A program made the translations under genes and the position numbers. The notes under the pieces are model-generated. The model saw only the letters and a list, made by a program, of their open reading frames with translations, ran no database searches and was not told the DNA's origin. Positions 51,501 through 62,452 of a DNA stretch of 64,000 nucleotides are shown here, piece by piece. Numbering within the stretch: position 1 is the first letter of the stretch; each line of letters opens with the position of its first letter. The stretch is from NCBI GenBank assembly GCA_014706295.1, contig JACSVZ010000007.1:34153375-34217374 (forward strand), in the 5' to 3' direction. Source of the DNA: Lycocorax pyrrhopterus obiensis. Lineage: Eukaryota; Chordata; Aves; Passeriformes; Paradisaeidae.

Positions 51501-54053
51501 ACCTTATCTCTCTCTGAATTTTGTTCCTCAGTTTAAACATCAGTGAAAAGATTTTTGCAAGATCTGTTGATCATTATTCAGTGCTGGAAAGGAGGCAGAC
51601 CAGAGAAACAGAACATTCTTTCAAAATCAGGAAGCTACAGTGAGTGTCTTGGAAAGCCTCTGAATACACTGAAGCAGAATAAAATAACATAACATAAACA
51701 TCATCTTATGAAGTAGAATAATTAAATATGCTTCTAGTAAGATGAAGAGGAAATGTTTATTTTGTTTCTTGGGAAGTTTAACAAGTTTAGGGGTAGGGAT
51801 TAATTAGACAAAATGTAAACAAAAGAATTCAAGTAACTTTAAATCTAAATTCTGGGGAAAAACATCAGGTTTGAATTTTCAAAATTAAATTTTCTGTTGA
51901 GATCCTTCTTGTCTACTGAATTAAAATTACATGGAAATATTACATTCCAAGGAACGAACATTCTTATGAAAAATACCTATGAAATTTTTATAATGAATAA
52001 CAAATACTTTTAATGTTCTTTCATTGTTCCAGAACAGAAATATTTTAATAGAAAAAGTTGTATTTAAAACTATTATCTGCTAGGAGAAGGTTTGGGGTTT
52101 TTTTAATAAAAAAAGGAAAATAAGAATAAGGAAATTACTATACAAAGCTACTATAAAATAGCTAAAGTAGAACCTGGATGCCCCAATGAATATTTTGTAA
52201 CACACATGCACAAAACTAGAAGTAAAATATGGTCACATCTGCAGCACTGCAGTAAAACTTTCTGCGCTTTATTCAGTTTTGTTCTGAAAAGTCCCAGGCT
52301 TTCTCCGTTTCCCATGAGAAACTGTATTTCATAGCCTATCGAAAGCTAAGCAAGTCTTTTCTGATACTCAGCAAAAATTTACCCTTGCTAAAATTTGTCA
52401 TGTTTTTCTGGTATAGCCTTTTAACCCCACAAATATTTTCTTTTAACCCAAGCAATCTTTAGAAATAGAAAGATAATTATCATGTTATCATTTCATCCTC
52501 ACTCGAGGTAATATATTTTTTCATTCAGCTTTTCTTAAATTGAGATCACAGCTCTAAATATTACTTTCATTTCTTCAGCTTGTGCTGTACTCACTTTTAT
52601 TTGTCTATATTTTTGAGGACTGAAGGGATTAGAGCAGTGTCTAATGCACAAGGGACTGTTTCATCAAGGCTGTATAGAGATACACACTCGCCTCTTTTCC
52701 TGATGATCTGATGCCTCTGCAAAATCTTTTTCCCTTGATCAAAAAAGGATCGATGTACAGTGTTGTATTACATGAGTTATTTTTCCTGTTATCATGAAGA
52801 GAAAGGGCTGGCTCATCATTCCTCCTAATTACCAGATGTACATTGACTTCAGTGACTGTACTTGAGTGGGTAGGTTGGAAAGTGGTGTTGCTGTGGGTTA
52901 AAGAGAGCTACGCCTGCAATGGCTGTGCAGTAGACTCTGGGCATCATATTCTTCTCAGAAAATGGAGAGAAAATACCATGGGTTCGGTTTAATATTTGAA
53001 ATTTAGCAGCACAAATTATATTTCCTTCAACCTACAGCGACGAAAAGCAGTGAGTTAAATTGAAAATCTCTTCTGAGAAGATCTTAATGGTGACAGAAGA
53101 TCTCATTGTACTCTCTGCAGTGTCTGTAGGGGAACTACTGTGGTATTAGATTTCCCTCCAGAACTGACTGAAAATGTGGTGGCTAACCTGATCAACCAAA
53201 AAATTGCACTACTGCATATTTTGTTTGATATTCCCCATAACATCTATCCTAAACCAGAAGATGCTCCTTAGATGGGGATAACTGAGAACTGTCCTAACTA
53301 GTGAGTCCTGATTTTTCTCAGCCCTCCCTCTGCTTTGTCCTATTGACCCAGATTCAAGTGTTAGCAGTAATAACAAATCTTATTCTCACTCTGACCGTCA
53401 GCCAGTGTGATGATCTGGAGTTTTACATGGGCATTGACTCTGGAGTCTGAAACAGTGACAGCAGCTGGGACAGAAACCCTGCCACAGCCATTGACTTGTT
53501 CCTGGAAATTAGGTAGTTGCTCTGAAATGCAGACAGGCATTTGTCTCTCGTAGGTTCTCATCTTTCATCAGGACTGCAACAGAGCTGCAGTGACAATTAT
53601 TTTTCCTGCCTGATAGATTTCTTTCCAGATTAGTGTGTTAAGTTAACATCTGGCTGCAGCAGTTTTGCTAGGGAAATGGGATGCACAGCTCTTCTTGTTC
53701 TAAACTTTTAATTCCTTTATTGTTTTTATCATTTAAACCTGCATTACAGGAACTGAGATTTGAGAATTCAGGTGTAATAAAGACAGGAGGAGTTGTTTAA
53801 GCCAACTCTGCTGGCCAAATAACAACTGGATCTTGCTAACAAACATCATAACTCTTAACTGGGATTAAACAATTTTGCAATATATTGTTGCCCTTCACTA
53901 TAAAAATCTTGGTAAGGACAGAGCTGAAATGCATTGGAAACAAAGCAAGTGACTGTAACTTCTCTGTGTAACATAGTTTAAACAACAAAATTCTTAAGGC
54001 AATTGGAAAAGTGATGCCTTCTATTCTAAGCACAAGCATATTTCATAATCCCA
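39528..54053. other. AT-rich non-coding stretch, no gene seen
   Basis: About 14.5 kb with no recognisable exon, interspersed repeat body or RNA gene. The longest open frame is 130 codons on the minus strand (40451-40843), with no motif I recognise. Short (TA)-rich tracts lie at about 47203-47226, 49503-49520 and 49797-49850. A C/A-rich, G-poor patch covers about 43335-43430. A compact hairpin at 44515-44546 is listed separately. A GC-richer patch at 41840-41960 could not be assigned. Confidence 0.55.
44515..44546. repeat. 12-bp perfect stem, 8-base loop hairpin
   Basis: CATTCTTATCTT (44515-44526) and AAGATAAGAATG (44535-44546) are exact reverse complements around the loop TAGTTGCT. A wobble pair and a G-C pair extend the stem by two. 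It has no T-run directly after it and is too short for a microRNA precursor. Confidence 0.85.
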
Positions 54054-54095
54054 AAAATATAAATTTATAAAATATATATATAAAATTTATATATA
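54054..54095. repeat. AT-only stretch with short palindromes
   Basis: Forty-two bases contain only A and T, including the 12-bp palindrome TATAAATTTATA (54058-54069) and a direct repeat of AAATTTATA at 54061 and 54083 flanking a (TA)n core. It would melt easily. I see nothing that assigns a role. Confidence 0.75.
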
Positions 54096-57000
54096 CAAAT
54101 TTAGGCTACTGTTTGTAAAGGTTCTGCCTTTGTGGACAAGTAGGACATAGGGAACTAGACAATAAGAGAGGAAATGTTGAGAAAATACCATGCATGAATG
54201 GGTCTTTACAGTGCATCTGCAAAGAGATCTGAAATAGCAAAAAAAGAAAGGAAAGAGCAGCTTGGGATATAGTGCTGTAAGTGAAAAAAAGCTTCCTTCC
54301 TGTTATTTTCCTAAAGCACTCAGGGAGCCAAAGATATACATGTTCATTATCAGTAAGCAGAATTAGATCAAGGATCTGATTTTTTTTTCTGTTGATGAAA
54401 AACCCACGCAACTATGAATTTTTGTTGGCTATTTGGGTACAAAAACAGTAATGTTGCCTAAAACAGCAGCTTGTCTGGAGCCCACACTTTCCCTACAGAG
54501 TCTATAAATTGCTACAGTGGGAAATGAAACATTTCCAAGCTTATCAGTTTTTTCCTAAATCTTGTCATTTTTTGGGTGATGTCCAGAAAGATTATCAAAG
54601 AGTCTTGGGTTATGTTAACATTCCCCCATGCATTCCTATGAGAAGTGGCCCTTCCAAGGCAGTTCAATAAACAGATAAATCAAGGGAAGACATTCATAGG
54701 CATATCAACAGTGGGATATTTAATATAAGTTACAACTTCCTCTCTTCACACTGGCAAGCTGTTAATAGCATTCGATTCTTCTGCTGCAAAATTATACATT
54801 AATTTTTAAAGGATAGCTCTAGACAAGTGAAAAATTGGCAACGTACCATTCCACAAATTTATTTTTAAATTGTTTTCCCAGTTGCAGGGACGGTTGCATC
54901 ATATTTTAATAAATATATCATTCAAATTAGCAAGAGTCGTATGAAAGTAAATTGGGTTTTGAACAGGAGAATTCAAATGACAAAAATTGGCTAGGTTGCT
55001 GCTTGTTTTTTGTTCAGCTCACCTTTACAAAATGACCATATGTTATATCTTCATTTCTTGGCAACTGCAGAGTTGCATGCAGATACAGTCCTTCTGTTGA
55101 TACTCTTTTTTCATTGTAGTGCTTCTGTCTAGAGGCGTCATTTTGTGAACAGCTGTAATGTTGTTATTAAAAGCAATACATATATTTTAAAACAAAATAG
55201 TAGACATATGTGCCTACTGTCAATGCAAGCAAGTCTATCTAAATGTCATGTCGAGTGTTGCAATGGCTGGAAAACAAAGCTGCTTTCTCCCATTTGCATT
55301 TCTGAAACCAATTTTGTGCAGGCTTACAATCTGTCTGCTTCAGAAAACCTATTCTGGGAGATGCTCAGGTATGAACTTGGCACACACAGCTAGAGATACA
55401 GAACTTGATTCTTCACTGCCTTGATCCCTTTATGACCATTTACCCCTGCAGAAAATAGGTAGAAAACACAACTGTTCATTTTCAGTAATATGGCACATTC
55501 ATCTTTCCTAAGTGATGACACAAGATACAACGGTTTAAGTAATGAAGAATGTTCTATTTGATACTTTTTATTAGAAGTGTTTGGCTGTTCTAGCACTACC
55601 TTTAGCTAAAACCGTGGTATCATAATGGCATGGTTTCTAGTAGTCATCATCAAGTACAATAAGGCTGTGATCTTTTGAACTTACTTTTAAAACCTGAAAA
55701 ATTATATTGGTTTTAAGATCAGATTATACTTTTTATATTCTTGTTTATGATTGTCAAAGACATTTTGATTAGAGGAACATTATTTTCTATTTGAGTAGTA
55801 AAATACCTAAAAAGTCTTATATTTTTGGACCATTAACATCTACGAAATTATTATAAATTTATGTTACAATTTATTTTTTAATTTATTTTAAATTTTGTCC
55901 TGCCTATCAAACTAATGAAGTCAAATGTTGGTTACATGTGCAAATGCAAATTCTGGCTGCTAGAGTGTAAAATGAACATCTGGATTGTAGATTCATAAAT
56001 TCCATACAGAAATGAAAATATCATTTGGTAAACTTTCAAATCACCATAAATCTTATAGCTCCAAGAGCAAATGGAAATGGGAGTTGTGCAACTGATTTGA
56101 AAGTAACACTGTGGGTTTTACTATCACCAGACACAACCTGAGGATCACCAACAGACATTTCCTTCCTAAGAGAGGACCTGACAAAGCTGTTTCTCAACAT
56201 CTCCATGTTCAAATGTGCAGCTGGGAGAGTTTGGCATCTTTGCAGGCAAACATAAATAAAACCTTATGATGAGTGTTTCTAGAATAAATGGCCTTCCTCT
56301 GAGAATCCTCAAGAATGCATTTGCTTCTGTGTTACAGCATCCTTATTAGTGGATCCCTGACTTGGAGAAAACTCTGGATGAAGGAAATCATAAAGGATGA
56401 AACTGAGGTGAAAAAAAACCCAAACATTTTTAGACTCAAAAACTGTTTTGGTTTTGTCCTTTGAAAATTCTCAGACATAAGTTTAACAGCATACGTTTTT
56501 TTCCTTTAGCACAGTTACGTTTATTAAATCCCCTCCCCTGTATAAATCTGGCATATCAAACCACAATTTGCCTTGTCAGCTCCTATGAGTGAAATCTATT
56601 GCAGTTACAGAGCTGTCCTGCTTTTGCCTTTGTAGCAACTTTCAGACCACAATAACAATCATCAGTTTAAAGCAGGCAGATCCATTACATTTCCTCTGTT
56701 CCTACAACCCCACATTAAGCTAATATTATCTATTTCCCAAGTGAAAAAAAGCCCTTCCAGTCCTATCAATTATTAATTCCTTGCTTGCAGCTAATGTTTT
56801 GTTTGAATTATTTAAATGCATCTTCATTTATCAATAAACATAAAATGTTAAACAAAGAATACTGATGAAGGGCATTATTTAAGCCATAACATTTTATGAG
56901 ATTATTTCAAGCGCCTTTTTTGATTTATTAGCACAATATGCTTTATAATTATTTTTCCGTTTCTAAAAAGAAAACAAACCAAGAAACACCATGTTTCTGG

Positions 57001-58017
57001 GTATCATCAAGAGATTTGGAGGCTTGCTGAGTGCTTTCAGGAATGTTATATTTTGGACTTTTTTCTCAAAAAAAAAAAATTTCCAATGTATTTGCTAGGA
57101 AAATTCAAGAAATGGTTAAAATATAAGATGCCTGTGATTTATTATGAGAATAACAGTTACTGACCTTCACTTTATCCTCTGTTTCCTTTTTTTCCAATTC
57201 CATCACTGTATCAGAAACATACTGAAAATCATGTCTATTGTTAAAATATTTGAAACTAAAACAGTCGAGGTGAAAGAACAATAAGTGAACCATTGTTATA
57301 ATTATCTTTCTGTGCCTGTCATGGTTTTAAAAGTAGAACAGAAATAATCAGGTAACAGAAATAAAATCAACTTTATAATATTAATGAATGATTTCAAGCT
57401 ACCTCCGTCAATTTAAACAACCCCTGATAAAATATAGAACATTCTTAAAATTACTGTGTCTTCTTTCTCCTGGTTTGTAATAAAGTCAAAACAACTTTCA
57501 ATTAATATCACAGGCATATGAAAGTGACATTTCTTGAAGCTAAAATGATACTTAAGACTAGCCAAATTTTATCGGATGTCCACTGTACTCCTTTACCTTC
57601 AGGTGTTTAATTTTCTCTACTGCTACAAAACCATTCAGAAGCTTGGAGAAAATCCTATACCGGAGATTTTTAACAAAAATACTTTCGAAAGTTTCTTCTT
57701 TTCTCTGCAATAAATAATATTGAGGTATTTCTGTGGTGATCCCGATTATGCAATGAATAGATATCTATGCTCTTGACAGAAATATTAACCTTCCCAGCTT
57801 CTCACAAATCTCATTCATTGAAAAAGCTCCTTTTGAGTAATTGCTTATGACTGTTTGATAGGATCTCAGTAAAGATGTCAGCCATGATCTTATTGTATTG
57901 TGCACTTATAAAAAGTGCTTTCCCAGAGGGTTATCAGACAAGACAGACAAAAGATGGAAGTCAGGAAGTTTTAACTGACCAGTTTTAAGATAAGCATCTA
58001 AGGTACAGAAGTTATTA
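54096..58017. other. AT-rich non-coding stretch, no gene seen
   Basis: No recognisable gene or repeat body. The 101-codon minus frame at 54106-54411 has no motif I recognise. The part at 56750-56960 is dense in homeodomain-type TAAT, octamer-like ATGCAT and forkhead-like AATAAACA strings and is noted as a possible conserved non-coding element, which the sequence alone cannot establish. Confidence 0.5.
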
Positions 58018-58063
58018 ATAGTTTTGCTAATTAAAAGTATATAGTTTTGCTAATTAAAAGTAT
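58018..58063. repeat. Exact 23-bp tandem duplication
   Basis: The 23-base unit starting ATAGTTTTGCTAATTAAAAG occurs twice in direct succession (58018-58040 and 58041-58063) with no difference between copies. Exact identity suggests a recent slippage or end-joining event, and the copy number may vary between individuals. Confidence 0.95.
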
Positions 58064-59353
58064 ATTAGGAAGAAACTCTTGTGGTAATAGGCTGTAGTAT
58101 TGGGTACCAACATTGTTGATGGCTCCAAACTACACTCATGACATTTAACTTTTTGCAACTCTTGTTTTCCCCCTTGCCTTCCCATATGAAATAAAAATTT
58201 ATGCACATAATTGGATTTTAAAGAATAAAAAAAATCCAGAAGTCTGAAAAATGATCCTAAATTACAGGATGGTAGAGAGAATTTCCAAAATATTTTTAAA
58301 GATACAATAATTTTCGCTTCCAGTTACCAAAGCAGATCAAACTGTGTTGCTGCTGGATTGAATGGAGCAACAACCTGTAAGATGCAAAATCTGATAGTTC
58401 ATACTAAATATAGTTTTATTAGTATGCTGTGCAATTGTTTCAGATTAGTCTACAGCAGATTTTGGCGGGGACAACAAATATTGAGACTAACACACTGTAG
58501 AAAAACTGGTTCAACATGAGTGCTCTGTATACCTAAGGTGTCTACAAATATGAACCAAGATTGCAGAACAGCAGACCCTGAGACACAGTTTGTGCTGCTA
58601 CAAGATCATTGCTGCACTGAAACTTGTTCGTTCAAAGAAAGCATAAATATGGGATCTTTACTAAAACTTAGGTGTTTTGAGCTTCCAAGTATAGTTACAG
58701 AACTAACTTAATCTCTAACACTGAAATGCTTTCATAATGGATATCTCTAGAAGATTAAATTTATTAAAGCTACAACTTAAAATGATTTTTTTTTTATGAA
58801 ACATAGAGGATTTTTAGCATAATAGCATTGTTTTTTTCTTGGGAAAAAATACTAGTTATAGCCCAAATACATTTACTATATCTGGTAATGTGCAGGTAAC
58901 GCTTCAGAGAAAAAAATGTGCAATAGATTATACTAGAAAATTGTATCTTTTCTATAGGTAATTTGAATCACACACCCATGGAAATATTGATTGAAAGGAG
59001 CTGCTGGAAGTTTAGTCCAATTTACTGTTCAAAGTGGGATTTTCATCATCATCTTGGAGTTTTGCAACTTTCCATGGAATATAAATGTTCAGTGAGATTA
59101 GGGATACAGTGGATCAATACAGTGCTTAAAGTAGAAAGGTAGTTTACTCCTTTTGTTTCATTGTTTTTCTTATTCATTCTGGTATTTCAGTTTTCTACTT
59201 CCTTCATTGGGCTGTTCTCCATTCACATCTGGTTTTGAGCGCAGCTGACAACCTCAGCAGAGGGCTGCAATACCTTGTTAAACTCAGTGCTGTGCTGAAT
59301 GAGAAAGACTGTAAGGAGAAGGTCCTTCTCTATTCTCTAAGTCCCCCATATAG
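58064..59353. other. AT-rich non-coding stretch, no gene seen
   Basis: No gene or repeat body recognised. All open frames are below 70 codons. Confidence 0.6.
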
Positions 59354-59418
59354 CTACCACACCACGCCACACCACACCACACCATACCATACCTTACCAT
59401 GCCTTACCATACCACACT
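59354..59418 (+). repeat. Degenerate (ACCAC/ACCAT)n pentamer array
   Basis: About thirteen five-base units alternate between ACCAC-, ACCAT- and CTTACC-type variants over 65 bases. The variants are grouped (CCACA units first, then CCATA, then CCTTA), which suggests the array grew outward by local duplication. The strand is strongly C-rich and contains almost no G. An open frame reading through it (59235-59441) has a His/Thr/Pro-rich tail produced by the repeat and is not a gene. Confidence 0.9.
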
Positions 59419-62312
59419 CAACAACTGGATACTCAACATAGGATGTCTCTGTTTTGAATTATTACCCATAACATAACAATATGGCAGAAGTCAGTGCTGA
59501 AGATTCTTATGGGAGGCATATCTGGGAAGCTGTCCGCTCTCCTGGTGTGCAAGGGTGTTCAGAGCACCATTTGCACACGACCTCCAAACTCCTCCTAGGC
59601 ACCAGTGAGCATCATCACAGTTTTGATTCCATTCCCAGAAACACTAATCTCCCACATCAATATTTCCTGGAACAAGACCACAATGTTGAGAAGCTGACTG
59701 GCTGTTGCTGTAGGCAATAACTCATGGAAAATGCAAAGCAGAGAGTTAGCGTACCTGCAAGTGTGGGCATGGGAGCAGGATGTGGGCACCCTCCCGTCTC
59801 CACCAGAACACAGCATGTCAATAGATTCAAGCCTACCCCTATTTAAAAAGCTTTTCGGTGTTATTTATCAATTTACATAACTCTTTAAAACCATGGTACA
59901 GTAGTTAATTCCTATATTACAGTGAAATTCCTATCTATGGAAGTACATATTTCAGCCACATTAATATCACATTAGCTCGTTGTGATTAATGTTATTGCAA
60001 TGAATGAATTAATAATGATTTGTCTCTTTACCAAGTTGGGGGTTTTTTTACCTTGACATGAAGAGGATCCATGGTATTGATTATCACAAATAGAATGGAT
60101 TGATTCATCATTTATGGGAAAAGAGGCTGCTCTTCCCATAAAGCTCATTCTTTTATTGCTTTTCTGTGTTGGTTTTTTCCTTTCTCTCTTTTCCTCAGTA
60201 GATATATTATCTTTGGCAGGAATTCAAACCGTCTATGGATCATTCCTAGGAGTCAACTTAGCTTCAAGTACTGTAACTTGAATGTGTGCTGTGAGAATGA
60301 ATGGAACTCAGATGACTAAGTTGTCACATATAAACTGTCAGGAAAGGAGATGGTTCTCCTGGATAATGAAGGCTAGGCATTAATGGCTGCTCCCTGTAGA
60401 GTGAGATTAGGTGCTTTACAGCTATTTAATTGTGGATAAAGGTGAGCAACTAGCATATGTTGTGATGCCCATGTATGCAGCAGCAGCATGGGTTCCAGTG
60501 CTGCTGCTTTTGCCCAGCTGAAGGGTAGGGTCCATGTCCTCAGTGAAAAGTGAAGTTACTGAAATAAATCTCGTGATTGATACTAGACTCTTAAGTATAT
60601 AAACACCATGTACGTGATTCTATTCTTACATGTTCCTTTGTTACTAAGCACTTGGGCTTTTCATCGCAGCATTTTGTGATTACCTTAGAATTGATAGTTT
60701 TGCCACTATTTCTTTCTACTCTTTGTTTAATGATAAAAATTAGAAGAGATTATTCAGTATTTTGGTTTCCTTTTCTGTCTTTATTTTTGTAAAGACTTGA
60801 TGGCTAAATCAAAGTTGCAAGAGTACAGTGGAGAACAAACCAATAGAGAATATGACTGATTTGTCACATAAAATAGTACACCTTTCCTAGCACTTCCTTT
60901 GTGATGCAAAAAGGGTCACTCACTCTACCCCTTATAATCTTCTCTATACTGGAAAAGCAGCTGTTTTAGTCTCAGAAATCATGCCAATTGATGCAGTCTG
61001 GAGCCTCCAGATGTGGAAAAGCTGGAAAGGTAGGCAAAGAAATCACAGTGGCATTTAACTACTCCCTGCACTCACACCGCCTTGTGTCCTACTTTTGTAA
61101 GGGTCTGTGACAGAGGGGCAAATTTTTAATGCTGATGTCCATTGTGACAGTAGGATATTATCAGCAGCTCACTTAAGGTATACATTTACATGATCAATGT
61201 TTTAAATATTTTGTTCTTCTGATTTGAATGATTTAAATGTCACTTCTTCCTCAAACTGCTGATGAGAATTTAATGTTTTAAAATCAGATGATACTGAGGG
61301 TAATTTCTCAGTGAGAAAAAACTGTAAGTGTACTATTATTTAAATATGAAATATGAACTAAACAAAATAATAGAGCCTTCCAAAATACTGACTTTGGATG
61401 ATATCATCTTCTCTTGCTGTTACTTAAGATCTTCTTTTCTGAAGTCCACCGCATGCTGATAAAAATTCCTAATATGATCTACTGATAAGTAGACATTGAT
61501 GTTATACTTTGCATATAAAAACCTACTTTCCCCACTTATTTTTCCTGATTTATATAGGGAATCTTTTTAAATATTTTGCAGCTATACAAAAAAACCCAAA
61601 TATAGGTAGTATCATAAATGCCAAAGGGGACTTCTTGTGAGATTTCCACATCTCTGAAGTTCAAAAATTAAAATAAAATATGACTAGAGAAAGTTTAATT
61701 TTCATTTTGTTTCCAAAAGTCAGAAAACCAGATGTTTCACTGCAAATGAACATTTTTCTGATGAAGAGGGTCATAGTAAGGGCACTTCCATCTTGAAATG
61801 AGAGTTTAGAAATTCATTGAAAACCTATATATTAACAGTAAACCAAACCATATGAATTTTCTTTGAAGGCCCAGTCTGATCTTCAAGCTCTGAATCTAGA
61901 GTTTGTTTGCAATTACATTCTGCATTACTTGAAATTAAAATCATCTAGCACCTATAAATGAAACTTCAATGTATAATTTTGATGCCTGCTTAACAAACAA
62001 TTTCAAAATAACTTTTCAGTGCAATATCAAGTATTATGGCACATGAATTCTGTTAATACTGTGTTCACACTGTTCCCAAGTCTTTCTTCAAACCTTTTGA
62101 GAAGAGTTCATTTAATCAAGTTCTCAAAAACGAGGATCATGCAACACTCTCAGGTACATCCACATAAGTAAGTCCAGATTGACACCTCTGGGGATACTTG
62201 TTGCTGGGAATCCACTTTGAAATGAATGAGAAAGGCACGAGAGTCTTCTCTTCCACTAATTATTCACCCTCTCCTAACCTCTTCTGGTCCAAAATTATTG
62301 TATAAAGTTGCT
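59419..62312. other. AT-rich non-coding stretch, no gene seen
   Basis: No gene or repeat body recognised. A patch at about 59480-59830 is GC-richer and carries short open frames on both strands (79 and 73 codons) without motifs. Confidence 0.55.
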
Positions 62313-62452
62313 AGAATCACAGAATATTCTGAGTTGGAAGGGACCCACTACGACCATTGAGTCCAGCTCTTAAGTAAACAGCCTGTATGGGCACCAAACC
62401 CATGATCTTGATGTTATTAGCACCGTGCTCTAACCAACTGAGCCAGTCTCAG
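62313..62452 (-). mobile_element. tRNA-Ile-derived SINE with CR1-like tail (TguSINE1-like)
   Basis: The element runs on the minus strand. Its head (62452 down to 62380) aligns along its whole length with tRNA-Ile(AAU). The A-box region reads TGGCTCAGTTGGTTAGAGC, then comes CACGGTGCTAATAA covering the anticodon region, and then the T-arm (GGGTTTGGTGCCC) in which the B box is degraded. Its tail (62379 down to 62313) is a CR1 3' end, seen on the plus strand as AGAATCACAGAATATTCTGA then GTTGGAAGGGACCCA. A tRNA-Ile head joined to a CR1 tail is the design known for the zebra finch element TguSINE1, which is moved by CR1 machinery. With several substitutions in the promoter boxes it is an old, silent copy and not a tRNA gene. 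No target-site duplication is obvious. Confidence 0.85.

Noticed and set aside
62380..62452. tRNA-Ile gene on the minus strand
   Set aside because: The T-arm and acceptor stem carry several substitutions, the B box is damaged and a CR1 tail is attached, so it is the head of a SINE.
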